Source: Paractinoplanes polyasparticus
GTDB taxonomy: Bacteria; Actinomycetota; Actinomycetes; Mycobacteriales; Micromonosporaceae
Length of the DNA: 64,000 bases
Reading direction: 5' to 3'
NCBI RefSeq assembly: GCF_019710575.1
Contig: NZ_JAHWFK010000005.1
Coordinates: forward strand, 269,775 to 333,774
A program made the translations under genes and the position numbers. Numbering within the stretch: position 1 is the first letter of the stretch; every line of letters begins with the position of its first letter. A model generated the notes under the pieces. That model did no database searches. It worked only from the letters and a program-made list of their open reading frames with translations, and was not told the origin of the DNA. This document shows, piece by piece, positions 43,960 to 53,034 of the stretch.

Positions 43960-44915
43960 GTAGGCCCGGAGGAATCTCCACCCTCGCCGACCACAAGCGG
44001 CGGCGGATCGACGAACTGATCGCCCGCACGGCCGAGCCGGGCGGGGTCAGCCTGATCCGGGACGCCGGCCGCCGCCTGCTGCGCAATCCGACCGCGATCG
44101 TCGGCGCCGTCATCATCCTGCTGTTCCTGATCATCGCGATCTTCGCGCCGCTGGTGGCGCCGCACGACCCGGTGCAGCGGTTTCCCGAGCTGACCAGGGA
44201 CCTGACCGTCGACAGCATCCCGGGCGCCACCGCCGGGCACCCGCTGGGCAGCGATCCGCTCGGCCGCGACTTCGCGTCCCGGATGATCTACGGCGCCCGG
44301 CAGACGTTGTTCGTCGGCGTCCTCGCCACGCTCATCGGCCTGCTGCTCGGCGTGCTGTTCGGCGCCCTGGCCGGAGCGTTCGGCGGCTGGGTCGACGCGC
44401 TGGTCATGCGGCTGACCGACGTCATGCTGGCCCTGCCCAGCCTGCTGCTGGCGATCACCCTGGTCGCGCTGGCCAGCCGATCCACCCAGTGGACGGTGAT
44501 CATCGCGGTCGCGGTGGTCAACGTGCCCATCTTCGCCCGGCTGCTGCGCGGGTCGATGCTGGCGCAACGCGAGAGCGATCACGTGCTGGCCGCCCGCGCG
44601 CTGGGCGTGAAGCGGCGGGACATCGTGCTGCGGCACATGCTGCCGAACTCGCTCACCGCGGTCATCGTGCAGGCCACCCTGACCTTCGCGGTGGCCATCC
44701 TGGACGCGGCCGCGCTGTCGTTCCTGGGCCTCGGCGACCCGGACATCAACCGGGCCGAGTGGGGTCTGATGCTGGGTGTGGACGGCGTGCGCTATTTCGA
44801 GGTACGCCCGGAACTGGCCTACTACCCGGCCCTGGCGATCATCGTCGTGGCCCTCGGCTTCACGCTGCTCGGTGAGAGCATCCGTGAGGCGCTCGACCCG
44901 AAGAACCGGCGGTGA
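43956..44915 (+). CDS. ABC importer permease, DppC/OppC type
   Basis: A 319-residue protein with an N-terminal cytoplasmic extension, the DppC hallmark GHPLGSDPLGRDFASRMIYGARQTL, and the EAA loop ESDHVLAARALGVKRRDIVLRHMLPNSL. Six helices are predicted. It partners the upstream permease. Its stop lies 6 nt before the ATPase start. Confidence 0.93.
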   Translation: MSRPGGISTLADHKRRRIDELIARTAEPGGVSLIRDAGRRLLRNPTAIVGAVIILLFLIIAIFAPLVAPHDPVQRFPELTRDLTVDSIPGATAGHPLGSDPLGRDFASRMIYGARQTLFVGVLATLIGLLLGVLFGALAGAFGGWVDALVMRLTDVMLALPSLLLAITLVALASRSTQWTVIIAVAVVNVPIFARLLRGSMLAQRESDHVLAARALGVKRRDIVLRHMLPNSLTAVIVQATLTFAVAILDAAALSFLGLGDPDINRAEWGLMLGVDGVRYFEVRPELAYYPALAIIVVALGFTLLGESIREALDPKNRR

Positions 44916-44921
44916 TCAGAC

Positions 44922-45905
44922 ATGCCTCTGCTCGACGTACGTGATTTGTCGGTCGTCTTCCAGCGCAAGGGCACCGCACCGGTCCGGGCGGTGGACGGCG
45001 TGAGCTTCACGGTGGAACCCGGCCAGACGGTCGGGCTGGTGGGCGAGTCCGGCTGCGGCAAATCGGTGACCAGCCTGGCGATCATGGGCCTGCTCCCCCG
45101 TCGCGGCAACAAGGTCACCGGTGAGGTGCTCTTCTCCGACACCGACCTGCTCAAGCTGCGCCCGCGCGACCTGCGGGACTGGCGCGGCCGGGACATCGGC
45201 ATGATCTTCCAGGACCCGCTGTCCTCGCTGAACCCCGTGATCCCGCTCGGCGTGCAGGTGGCCGAGGTGCTGGAACGCCATCAGGGCCGCACCCGGCAGG
45301 CGGCGCTGAAACAGGCGCGCGGGCTGCTCGACGCGGTCGGCATCCCGGACCCGGCGCGGCGGCTCAAGGAGTTCCCGCACCAGCTCTCGGGAGGCATGCG
45401 GCAGCGGGCGCTGATCGCGATCGCCCTGGCCTGCAAGCCGCGCCTGCTGATCGCCGACGAGCCGACCACGGCCCTCGACGTGACCATCCAGGCGCAGATC
45501 CTCACGCTGCTCAAGGAACTGGTCGACGACTCCGGCACGGCGCTGGTGATGATCACTCACGACCTGGGGGTGGTGGCCGGGCTGTGCGACACGGTCAACG
45601 TGCTGTACGCGGGCAAGGTGGTCGAGCGGGCCCACCGCCACGACCTGTTCGCGGAGCCCCGGCATCCGTACACCCATGGTCTGCTGCAGTCCGTGCCCCG
45701 CCTGGACGCCGACCGCGGCGAGCGGCTGCACCAGATCCGGGGCTCGGTCAGCGACAACATCCCCTGGTCGGAGGGCTGCGCCTTCGCGCCGCGGTGCGAC
45801 CGGGTGATCGACGACTGCATCGGCGACACGGTGCCCCTCGAACCCACCTACCGCGCCGGCGCGCTGCGGTGCACGAACCCCGTACCGAAGGAAGTGCCGG
45901 TATGA
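44922..45905 (+). CDS. ABC importer ATPase, DppD/OppD type
   Basis: A 327-residue ATPase: Walker [10 protein letters not shown]-loop [13 protein letters not shown], signature [15 protein letters not shown], Walker [13 protein letters not shown], switch ITHD. The C-terminal oligopeptide-transport extension includes [11 protein letters not shown] with clustered cysteines, typical of the 4Fe-4S-like C-terminus of DppD. It overlaps the next ATPase start (ATGA). Confidence 0.94.
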   Translation: MPLLDVRDLSVVFQRKGTAPVRAVDGVSFTVEPGQTVGLVGESGCGKSVTSLAIMGLLPRRGNKVTGEVLFSDTDLLKLRPRDLRDWRGRDIGMIFQDPLSSLNPVIPLGVQVAEVLERHQGRTRQAALKQARGLLDAVGIPDPARRLKEFPHQLSGGMRQRALIAIALACKPRLLIADEPTTALDVTIQAQILTLLKELVDDSGTALVMITHDLGVVAGLCDTVNVLYAGKVVERAHRHDLFAEPRHPYTHGLLQSVPRLDADRGERLHQIRGSVSDNIPWSEGCAFAPRCDRVIDDCIGDTVPLEPTYRAGALRCTNPVPKEVPV

Positions 45906-47008
45906 GCGACGCCCTGGTCGAGATCGACGATCTCAAGGTCCACTTCCCGATCAAGAGCGGACTGCTTTTCGACCGTACGGTCGGGTACGTCTACGCCGTC
46001 GACGGCGTGTCCCTGAAGATCAGCCGGGGCGAGACCTACGGCCTGGTCGGCGAGTCCGGCTGCGGCAAGTCGACATTGGGCCGGGGCCTGCTGCGCCTGG
46101 TCGAGCCGACCAGCGGCAGGATCACCTTCGACGGCACGGACGTCCGGGCCCTCAGCGGCGAGCGGATGCGCCTGTTCCGCCGGCGCATCCAGATGGTGTT
46201 CCAGGACCCGATGTCCAGCCTCGACCCGCGGCAGTCGGTGGAGTCGCTGCTCGTCGAGGGTCTCAAGGCGCAAGACCTGCACCGGAACAAGGCCGAGGCG
46301 CAGAAGCGGCTGCGGTCCACACTGGATTCGGTCGGCCTGCCCGCGTCGGCGCTGACGAAGTATCCCCACGAGTTCTCGGGCGGCCAGCGCCAGCGGATCG
46401 GCATCGCCCGGGCCCTGGTGCTCGGGCCCGAGCTGATCGTGGCCGACGAGCCGGTGTCCGCCCTCGACGTGTCGATCCAGGCCCAGGTGGTCAACCTGCT
46501 CGGCGACCTGCAGGACTCGCTCGGGCTGACCTACTTGGTGATCGCGCACGACCTGGCCGTCATCCGGCACATCTCCGACACCATCGGCGTGATGTATCTG
46601 GGTTCGCTGGTCGAGGAGGCGGACGCCGATCAGCTGTACGAGCGTCCCCTGCACCCGTACACCCGGGCCCTGCTCTCGGCCGTGCCCATCCCCGACCCGC
46701 GGGTGGAGGACAGACGCGAGCGCATGCTGCTGGTCGGCGACCTGCCGTCCCCGGCCGATCCGCCGAGCGGCTGCCGCTTCCGCACCCGCTGCCCCTGGTC
46801 CCAGACCCGCTGCGCCGAGGAACGCCCGGTACTACGCGTCTTCGACGACTCCGGTCAGCGCGTGGCCTGCCACTTCGCCGAACAGATCCACAGCGGCGAG
46901 CTGACCCCGCACGAGGTCCGTGCCGAACTGGTCCGCCCCGGCGCCGACGCCGCGCCGGCCGTGGACAACGAACTCATCCCCACCCGAACCGACCTGCCCA
47001 CGCAGTAG
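45902..47008 (+). CDS. ABC importer ATPase, DppF/OppF type
   Basis: A 368-residue ATPase: Walker [11 protein letters not shown]-loop MVFQDPMSSLDP, signature FSGGQRQRIGIARAL, Walker B LIVADEPVSALD. The family-specific end SGCRFRTRCPWSQTRC is present, followed by a tail of about 50 residues longer than usual (HEVRAELVRPGADAAPAVDNE). It completes the ATPase heterodimer of the five-gene importer. Confidence 0.94.
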   Translation: MSDALVEIDDLKVHFPIKSGLLFDRTVGYVYAVDGVSLKISRGETYGLVGESGCGKSTLGRGLLRLVEPTSGRITFDGTDVRALSGERMRLFRRRIQMVFQDPMSSLDPRQSVESLLVEGLKAQDLHRNKAEAQKRLRSTLDSVGLPASALTKYPHEFSGGQRQRIGIARALVLGPELIVADEPVSALDVSIQAQVVNLLGDLQDSLGLTYLVIAHDLAVIRHISDTIGVMYLGSLVEEADADQLYERPLHPYTRALLSAVPIPDPRVEDRRERMLLVGDLPSPADPPSGCRFRTRCPWSQTRCAEERPVLRVFDDSGQRVACHFAEQIHSGELTPHEVRAELVRPGADAAPAVDNELIPTRTDLPTQ

Positions 47009-47033
47009 CCGGACACCGTCATCGTCTGTCGCC

Positions 47034-47438
47034 TCACGCGGCCTGGTGCAGGGCGGCCCGGACCTGGTCGAAGCCGCCCTGGTCGGGCGGGTTCATGAGG
47101 GCGTCGATGGCCGGGCGCAGCGGGCCGGGCCGCCCGGCCACCGCCGCGAACAGGGTGGCGCCCAGCGAGAGCAGGTCGCCCGTGCGGGTCGGTTCGGCGG
47201 CGCCGCCCTCGGCGGTGAGCAGCAGGACCGCGCGGTCGTCGGCGAACAGTTGGACGGCGCCCGGCTGCACGTTGCCGTGGACGACGCCGGTCGCGTGGGC
47301 CGCTTCGAGGGCGTCCAGCAGTTGCAGGCCGATCCGGCGCACCTGGCCCACCGGCAGCCGCCCTTCCGCACGGATCGCGTCGGCCATCGTGCGGCCTCGG
47401 AGCGCCTGACGCTCCGGCACGTACGCAACAACTGTCAT
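47034..47438 (-). CDS. Truncated pseudokinase-like protein (Ser/Thr kinase remnant)
   Basis: A 134-residue protein starting at ATG 47438. The segment 35-100 aligns with the kinase C-lobe: LQLLDALEAAHATGVVHGNVQPGAVQLF corresponds to the HRDVKPGNV catalytic loop, but the catalytic Asp is Asn56, Lys is Gln58 and Asn is Ala61. LLSLGATLFAAVAGRPG corresponds to the helix F region. The glycine loop and the ATP-binding Lys are absent because the N-lobe is missing. It cannot be an active kinase. It may be a decayed gene or a retained pseudokinase scaffold. A 26-bp palindrome lies 53 bp upstream. Confidence 0.6.
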   Translation of the reverse strand: MTVVAYVPERQALRGRTMADAIRAEGRLPVGQVRRIGLQLLDALEAAHATGVVHGNVQPGAVQLFADDRAVLLLTAEGGAAEPTRTGDLLSLGATLFAAVAGRPGPLRPAIDALMNPPDQGGFDQVRAALHQAA

Positions 47439-47490
47439 GCCTTGACGATCCCGGCTGCCGGACCTCCTGTCGTCACGGCAGGCACCCAAC

Positions 47491-47516
47491 CCTCGTACCG
47501 GCTAGCCGGTACGAGG
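47491..47516. promoter_or_regulatory. Perfect 26-bp palindrome in a divergent intergenic region
   Basis: The half-site cctcgtaccggct (47491-47503) is followed directly by its exact reverse complement (47504-47516), centred on gctagc with no spacer. It lies between the pseudokinase gene (start 47438, minus) and the membrane protein gene (start 47553, plus). A dimeric or tetrameric repressor site is the likely explanation. Confidence 0.7.
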
Positions 47517-47552
47517 TGACGCACGCCACAGCGATCGGAGATCCGTCAGCCG

Positions 47553-48869
47553 ATGGCCGGCGTCTTAGGTGTTGTGAGCCGAATCCTGTTCATCGAACTG
47601 CGCCGCACCCCGGCCCTCTGGTCGGCGCTGGCGCTACTGGCCGCGGGAACCGGGTTGCTGTACAACGCCCCCGAGCGATGGACCTCCGGCTACATGATCC
47701 TGGCGCTGGACCAGCGGTGGTACCTCTCGGTCTTCCTCGGGCTCGCCATGGCGACCGGGGCCGCGCAGGGACGCCGGGATCACCGGTCCCGGGTCACCGA
47801 GATGTTCGCCGGTGTGGCACGCCCGCGCCTCCAGCAGGCTGCTCCCCTCCTTCTGGTGTACGGCTCGACGGTCGCTGCCGCGTATGCCGGCGCCACCGGC
47901 CTCGCCGCCCTCCGCCTCGCCGGCACCGCGGAGTATCTGCGGGCTGGGGCCTTCGCCGGCGTGGTGGCTGTCGGCGCGGTGGCGATGGTGGCCGCGGCCT
48001 GGTTCGGCCTGGCGGCCGGCCGGCTGCTGCCGTACCTCGTGACCGCTCCGCTCCTCGCGATCGCCTCGTTCGCCTCGCCGCTGGTTGCCCGTGGGATCAC
48101 CGGTGGCCGGGAGTGGCTGAGCACGCTCCTGTTCCCCTCGTACGGCCTGGGCGGCGGCTCCGAGTTCGACACCATGCCCGGCCGGTTCAGCCTCGCCCAG
48201 CTGCTCTACCTGACCGGTCTGGCCGCCGGCGCCGCGCTGTTGTTCGCCGCCGCCCGTTGGCGCGCCCGGCTGGTGGCCCTGCTGCCCCCGCTCCTCGGCG
48301 CCGCCACCGCGGTGCTGGTGCTGCAGGGCGGATCGGCCTTCGTCAGGAACCCGATCGACCCGGACGCCCGCGAGCTGGTCTGCACTGCGGACGCCCCGCA
48401 GGTCTGCGTGGCCCGGATGCACAGCGGCGTGCTCGACGAGGTGACGCCCCCGGCCCGCGCGGCGCTGGCGCGGCTGGCCCGGCTGCCGTACGCTCCGAGC
48501 CGGGCGGTGGAGTACCTCGACCGCGAGGACAGGGTCGTCGACCAGTCGGCCGACGTCGTGCTGATCCCCCTGTCCATCGGCGACGACGGCCACGCGCTGG
48601 ATGCCGGGAAGCTCGAGGGATACATGGTCCGCAACCTGGGTGTGGTCCCGTTCGTCTGCCCCGACGAGGCGCCCGGGACAGACCGGGCCGTGGTCGAGGC
48701 CGCGTCCGCCTGGCTGCTCGGCACCGAACCGGAGCAGCCGGAAGCCCGGTCGCTCCGGCAGCGGCTGACGAAGCTGGACGAGCGGGAAGCGGCCGCGCGG
48801 GTCGCCGCCGTCCGCCGGGCGATCCTGGCCTGCGAGCCCGGCGACGGCCTGCTCACAAGCCGACGGTGA
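47553..48869 (+). CDS. Membrane protein of unknown function, ABC-permease-like N-terminus
   Basis: A 438-residue protein with about six or seven membrane helices in residues 1-255 and a soluble C-terminal part of about 180 residues. The N-terminal layout (ILFIELRRTPALWSALALLAAGTGLLYN; MATGAAQGRRDHRSRVTEMF) resembles ABC-2 type permeases, but no ATPase gene is adjacent. The C-terminal part contains LVCTADAPQVCVARMHSGVLDEV with two cysteines and is probably extracellular. ATG 47553 is used; GTG 47574 is an alternative. Its last 17 bp overlap the convergent YCII gene. Confidence 0.65.
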   Translation: MAGVLGVVSRILFIELRRTPALWSALALLAAGTGLLYNAPERWTSGYMILALDQRWYLSVFLGLAMATGAAQGRRDHRSRVTEMFAGVARPRLQQAAPLLLVYGSTVAAAYAGATGLAALRLAGTAEYLRAGAFAGVVAVGAVAMVAAAWFGLAAGRLLPYLVTAPLLAIASFASPLVARGITGGREWLSTLLFPSYGLGGGSEFDTMPGRFSLAQLLYLTGLAAGAALLFAAARWRARLVALLPPLLGAATAVLVLQGGSAFVRNPIDPDARELVCTADAPQVCVARMHSGVLDEVTPPARAALARLARLPYAPSRAVEYLDREDRVVDQSADVVLIPLSIGDDGHALDAGKLEGYMVRNLGVVPFVCPDEAPGTDRAVVEAASAWLLGTEPEQPEARSLRQRLTKLDEREAAARVAAVRRAILACEPGDGLLTSRR

Positions 48870-49122
48870 TCTTCCATTCCTTCAGCTCGCGGTCCCTGGT
48901 CACGCCGTGCCGGGTGTACGGGTCCCGCTCGACCAGGGCCTGGGCGGCCTCGGCGTCGGCCGCGGTCAGCACGATGATGCCGCCGCTGAGGTCGGCCAGC
49001 GGCCCGGCCAGCAGCAGCGAACCCTCCGCCTGCAACTTGGCCAGGTGTTCCAGGTGCTCGGGACGCCGCTCGGCGCGCTCCGGGGTGTCGTTGTATCCGT
49101 AGGTGAGGATGAAGTGGCTCAT
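48853..49122 (-). CDS. YCII-family protein
   Basis: An 89-residue protein: MSHFILTYGYND, RPEHLEHLAKLQAEGSLLLAGPLAD and ERDPYTRHGVTRDREL give the complete YCII pattern with the conserved His in RPEHLEHL and Asp in ERDPY. The start overlaps the amidohydrolase stop (ATGA), so it is the last gene of the molybdenum hydroxylase operon. YCII proteins in catabolic operons are thought to act on small ring intermediates; here that is inference. Confidence 0.88.
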   Translation of the reverse strand: MSHFILTYGYNDTPERAERRPEHLEHLAKLQAEGSLLLAGPLADLSGGIIVLTAADAEAAQALVERDPYTRHGVTRDRELKEWKITVGL

Positions 49123-50039
49123 TGTCCTGTCCTTTCCGCGGTGGTGAGGCCGTAGACCCGGCGGGCCGTACGGGAGAAGACGTCGGCCTGTTCTTCGTCG
49201 GTGCGCTGCCGCAGGGCCTGTCTCCACGCGCCGGTCAGCTCGGCGGCGTTTGTCCACAGTGTTTCGATGGGCAGGTTGGTGCCGAACATGGCGCGGGCCG
49301 AGCCGAACTGGTCGAGGACCTCGTCGGCGACGAGACGGATCAGCTCGGGGTCGACGCGGTGGACGAAGGTTCCCTGGCCGGTCAGTTTGACGACGACGTT
49401 GGGCCGGGCCGCCAGTTCCCGCAGGCCGGCCCGCCACTCGGCGACGACGGCGGGGTCGGTGTGATCGGTGAGCATCCCGGCGTGCACGAGGACGAACGTC
49501 ACGCCGGGATGATCCGCCACCAGGGCCGCGGCGTCGTGCATCTGCCCGGCGAACACCTGCAGCTCGAAGAGCCAGCCGAGATCGCGCAGGGCGGCGATGT
49601 TGCGCCGGAACACCGGGTCCTTCATCCGGTCGGGCCCGTCGGCGAAGCGGAACTCCGGACGCTCGTGCCAGTGCAGCTGCAGGCGGGTGCCGACCACGAG
49701 CGGGCTGATGGCCTGCTGCTGCCGCATCACCTCGACGGCGTTCCCGGCGAACAGGTCGGCGCTGCCCACCACGGCCATCGGCCAGCCCGTCCGCTCGTGC
49801 AGACCGGCGACCCAGCGAACCTCGTCGACCACCCTGTCCAGGGGCCAGTTCGGCTGTACGTACACCGAGGCGTCGATGCCGGCCGAGCGCGCGTCGTCCA
49901 CGTACTCCTCGATCGGGTAGTCCCGCCGGATCGGTTCGTACGGACCGAAGATCCGCGGGACCATCGGCCCGGACAGCCACGGCATGTCGGCCTGGCGCCA
50001 GACGTGGTGGTGGCAGTCGACGATGTCACCTTCGTACAT
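49119..50039 (-). CDS. Amidohydrolase 2 family metal-dependent hydrolase
   Basis: A 306-residue TIM-barrel protein. The metal-binding start is VDCHHHVW (His10 and His12), followed by ASVYVQPNWPLDRVVDEVRW, the mid-barrel Lys/His strands (VLVHAGMLTD), and the C-terminal MFGTNLPIET with Asn in place of the usual metal/catalytic Asp (GTD). The family includes lactonases such as fuconolactonase-type enzymes and decarboxylases. The Asn change is notable. It would hydrolyse the oxidised product of the operon's dehydrogenase. It overlaps the VWA gene by 14 bp. Confidence 0.86.
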   Translation of the reverse strand: MYEGDIVDCHHHVWRQADMPWLSGPMVPRIFGPYEPIRRDYPIEEYVDDARSAGIDASVYVQPNWPLDRVVDEVRWVAGLHERTGWPMAVVGSADLFAGNAVEVMRQQQAISPLVVGTRLQLHWHERPEFRFADGPDRMKDPVFRRNIAALRDLGWLFELQVFAGQMHDAAALVADHPGVTFVLVHAGMLTDHTDPAVVAEWRAGLRELAARPNVVVKLTGQGTFVHRVDPELIRLVADEVLDQFGSARAMFGTNLPIETLWTNAAELTGAWRQALRQRTDEEQADVFSRTARRVYGLTTAERTGQ

Positions 50040-51177
50040 GGGCGAGCCCTTCCCGAACGGCGGTGAGCGCGGTTCCGAGGTCGCGGACCCCGGTCAGCGA
50101 GTCGAGGTCGGCCCGCACCGCCGCCATCGCGCGGGTCAGCGGCCGGTAGTCCGGCTCGCAGGCGAGCGGCGACCACCAGCGCAACCGGTGGGCCAGCTTC
50201 GACAGCCGGCGCGTGGCCTCGACCATCGCCGTGCAGTCGCCGCGTTCGAGCCCGTCGGAGAGGACGAGGACGAGAGAGCCGCGGGACATGGTCACGAAGC
50301 GCGCGCTGCCGAGAAACGTCCGCAGGCTCTCGCCGATCCGGGTGCCGCCCTCGGCGTCCAGCACCAGCGGGGTCAGGGCGGCGAGGGCGGCGTCGGTCTC
50401 GGGGGTACGCAACGCGGACGTGACCCGGGTGAGCCGGGTGCCGAAGGTGAAGACCTCGGCCCGGTCGCAGGCGGCGACCACGGCGTGGGCGAAGCGCAGG
50501 TAGTCGGCGCTGTACTGCTTCATCGAGCCGGACACGTCGACGAGCACCAGCACGCGGCGCTCCCGGGGCGGGCGGTGCCGCCAGTGCAGCCGCACGATCT
50601 CGCCCTGCGTACGACGGGAGTCGTGGAACGTGGCGCGCAGGTCCACGCGTTGCCGGCGGCCACCGGGCCGGTTACGCCGCGACCGGATCGTGGGCACCGC
50701 CCGGGGCAGCTCGCGACAGATCTGCCGCAGGACCTCGCGGGCGCCGGGTACGGTGGCGGCGAACCGGACCGGGGACTCGGGACTGAACCGGCCGGCGGCG
50801 AGACCGGACCGGCCGCCGTCCTCGAGAACGGCGTCGCCGGCTTCGCGGTCACCCGGGACACCCGTCGGTTCGTTGTCGTCCTCCGGTGGTCGCTCGGGCG
50901 GATCGACGAGCACGAGGGCATCGGCGGCCGTGCCGAAGAACTGCTGGAACACCTCGTCGTAGACGGGTCGGTCGGCTTCGGCGGTGGTGAGGGTGGCGGC
51001 GCCGATCCAGTACAGCTGCCCGGTGGTTGCGGGCGGCATCAGCTGCACGGCAGCGAAGAAGTCGACCCGCTTGGTGGCCGGAACGCCGATCCCCCGGGCG
51101 TGCAGCTGCCGCAGGAAGGCGTGGAGGTGGTCCTCGACGCGCGACACCAGCCGCCGGTCCTCCTCAGGCGGGGTCAT
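50026..51177 (-). CDS. CoxE-like von Willebrand A protein (molybdenum hydroxylase maturation)
   Basis: A 383-residue soluble protein. The N-terminal helical part (VEDHLHAFLRQLHARGIGV; VDFFAAVQLM) is typical of CoxE, and the VWA domain starts at about 207 with MIDAS LVDVSGSM (Asp214, Ser216, Ser218) and LSDGLERGD. CoxE works with the MoxR-type ATPase CoxD to insert the active-site copper/sulfur or finish maturation of CO dehydrogenase-type enzymes. Here it probably matures the adjacent hydroxylase. ATG 51177 overlaps the ATPase stop by 14 bp. Confidence 0.88.
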   Translation of the reverse strand: MTPPEEDRRLVSRVEDHLHAFLRQLHARGIGVPATKRVDFFAAVQLMPPATTGQLYWIGAATLTTAEADRPVYDEVFQQFFGTAADALVLVDPPERPPEDDNEPTGVPGDREAGDAVLEDGGRSGLAAGRFSPESPVRFAATVPGAREVLRQICRELPRAVPTIRSRRNRPGGRRQRVDLRATFHDSRRTQGEIVRLHWRHRPPRERRVLVLVDVSGSMKQYSADYLRFAHAVVAACDRAEVFTFGTRLTRVTSALRTPETDAALAALTPLVLDAEGGTRIGESLRTFLGSARFVTMSRGSLVLVLSDGLERGDCTAMVEATRRLSKLAHRLRWWSPLACEPDYRPLTRAMAAVRADLDSLTGVRDLGTALTAVREGLAHVRR

Positions 51178-52033
51178 CGCCGAAGACCTCGGTGGCGTGG
51201 GCCAGAACCAGGGCGACGTCCTCTTCATTCTTCAGAACCAGGCCGAGCGAGGCCCGCAGAGCGTCGTTCTCGCCCGCTCCGTCGTCCATCAGCGTCCGCG
51301 AGCCCTGCGCCCACGCGATGGCCTCGGCGATGCCCGGTCGCTTCAACGGGCCCAGCGACCGGATGACGTTGACCGAGCGCACCAGCCGGGCGGCACTGCG
51401 CGCGCCGAGCCCGGGCGCCTGCGCCTCGATGATCGTGCGCTCGCGTTCCGGGTCGGGGAACGGGATCCAGTGGTAGAGGCAGCGCCGTTTGAGGGCGTCG
51501 TGCAGCTCCCGGGTGCGGTTGGAGGTGAGCACCACCAGCGGCGGCACGGCGGCCGTGATCGTGCCGAGCTCCGGGATCGAGATCTGGAAACCGTCGAGGA
51601 ACTCGAGCAGGAACGCCTCGAACTCGCTGTCGGCGCGGTCGATCTCGTCGAGCAGCAGCACGGCGCCGGCCCGGCTGCGCAACGCGCGCAGCAGGGGTCG
51701 TTCGAGCAGGAACTCGCTCGCGTAGAGGTCGGCCACCGGGGTGCCCCGCACCTCGGCGGTGCGCAGGCTCAGCAGTTGCTTCGGGTAGTCCCACTCGTAC
51801 AGGACCTGCGAGACGTCGATGCCTTCGTAGCACTGCAGCCGGATGAGGTCGCGACCGAGGGCGTCGGCCAGCACGTGCGAGATCTGCGTCTTGCCGACGC
51901 CGGGCTCCCCCTCGAGCAGCAACGGCCGGCCGAGCGCGATCGCCAGCCGCACGGCCGTCAGGAGGCCTTCATCGGCGAAGTAGCGCCGCTGTTCCAGGTG
52001 CCGGTTGAGGGTGTCGCGATCCGGCGCCCTCAT
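51164..52033 (-). CDS. MoxR-family AAA ATPase (CoxD-like chaperone)
   Basis: A 289-residue AAA+ ATPase with Walker A GEPGVGKT (42-49), Walker B LLLDEIDRAD, sensor 1 VLTSNRTRE and an arginine-finger/lid region RRCLYHWIPFPDPERE. The order MoxR then VWA is the CoxD-CoxE module of molybdenum hydroxylase clusters. It starts at ATG 52033 overlapping the upstream stop (ATGA). Confidence 0.92.
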   Translation of the reverse strand: MRAPDRDTLNRHLEQRRYFADEGLLTAVRLAIALGRPLLLEGEPGVGKTQISHVLADALGRDLIRLQCYEGIDVSQVLYEWDYPKQLLSLRTAEVRGTPVADLYASEFLLERPLLRALRSRAGAVLLLDEIDRADSEFEAFLLEFLDGFQISIPELGTITAAVPPLVVLTSNRTRELHDALKRRCLYHWIPFPDPERERTIIEAQAPGLGARSAARLVRSVNVIRSLGPLKRPGIAEAIAWAQGSRTLMDDGAGENDALRASLGLVLKNEEDVALVLAHATEVFGDDPA

Positions 52034-53034
52034 GCGCGAAGGGCGTCGAGGCCGCGCAGGATCGACTCCGGGGTGAACGGCATCGTCGTCAACCGCACGC
52101 CGCACGCGTCGAAGATGGCGTTGGCGATCGCCGGGATGGGAGCGTTGGCCGTCATCTCGCCGATGCCTTTGGCGCCGAACGGCCCGTTCGAGGCCGGGCG
52201 CTCGAGGATCACGCTCGACTGCACGGGGATCTCGGCCGGGCCGGGCATCAGGTATTCACAGAAGTCCACCGGCCCGTGGTCGCGCGAGGCCGGGTAATAC
52301 GGCTCGGTCGACTCGAACACGGCGTGCGAGACGCCCATCCAGCCACCGCCCTCCACCTGCTGGGCGGCCATCGCGGGGTTGAGGGCCCGGCCCACCTCGT
52401 ACGCGTTGTGCAGGCTCAGGACGGTGGCCACGCCGGTCTCGTCGTCCACCTCGACCTCGGCCACGGTGCACGCGTGGGCCTGGCACGAGTCCGGGTCCAT
52501 CTCACCGGTCTCGGGGACCGGATAGTTGCGCTCCTTGAGATAGATGCCCCGCCCCGAGATCGTCCGGCCCTGCTTGAAGTGGGCGGCCAGCGTGACGTCC
52601 TGGATGTGGATCTTCGTCTCCGGGCTGCCCTTGAGCCGGACGAAGCCCGTGCCGTCGGTCTCCAGGTCGTCCGCGTCCGCCTCCAGCTCCTCCGCCGCCA
52701 CCGCGAGCATCACGTCCCGCGCCTCGCGGGCGGCCATGATGACCGCGTTGCCGATGCGGTGCGTGCCCCGGCTGGCGAAGGTGCCCATGCAGTGCGGGCC
52801 GGTGTCGGTGTCGGCGGTGTCGACGATGACGTTGGCCATCGGCATGCCCAGCGTCTCGGCCGCGCACTGGGCGACGACGGTCTTGAGCCCCTGACCGAGG
52901 TCGACCGACGACAGGCTGATCACGAAGCCGCCCATGGTCGTCGCGTGGATGAGCGCCTGGGACGGGTCGCCGCCCAGGTTCATGCCGGTGGGGTAGTTGA
53001 CCGACGCGTACCCGCGGCCGCGCAACAGCGTCAT
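52030..53034 (-). CDS. Molybdenum hydroxylase molybdopterin subunit, C-terminal chain
   Basis: A 334-residue chain equal to the C-terminal half of the usual xanthine-dehydrogenase large subunit. It contains VDLGQGLKTVVAQ (Moco contact), ASRGTHRIGNAV, and PFGAKGIGE with the catalytic Glu293. The N-terminal half is a separate gene just upstream, joined by an ATGA overlap, so the active site is assembled from two polypeptides. A similar natural split is known for nicotinate dehydrogenase of Eubacterium barkeri (NdhL/NdhM). The product oxidises a C-H bond next to N or a carbonyl, using water. Confidence 0.87.
   Translation of the reverse strand: MTLLRGRGYASVNYPTGMNLGGDPSQALIHATTMGGFVISLSSVDLGQGLKTVVAQCAAETLGMPMANVIVDTADTDTGPHCMGTFASRGTHRIGNAVIMAAREARDVMLAVAAEELEADADDLETDGTGFVRLKGSPETKIHIQDVTLAAHFKQGRTISGRGIYLKERNYPVPETGEMDPDSCQAHACTVAEVEVDDETGVATVLSLHNAYEVGRALNPAMAAQQVEGGGWMGVSHAVFESTEPYYPASRDHGPVDFCEYLMPGPAEIPVQSSVILERPASNGPFGAKGIGEMTANAPIPAIANAIFDACGVRLTTMPFTPESILRGLDALRA

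Noticed and set aside
52030..53034. Split molybdopterin subunit as a plain sequencing error
   Set aside because: Not accepted as the default because the junction has a normal stop, an ATGA overlap and a plausible start, and both halves are intact. It remains testable with reads.
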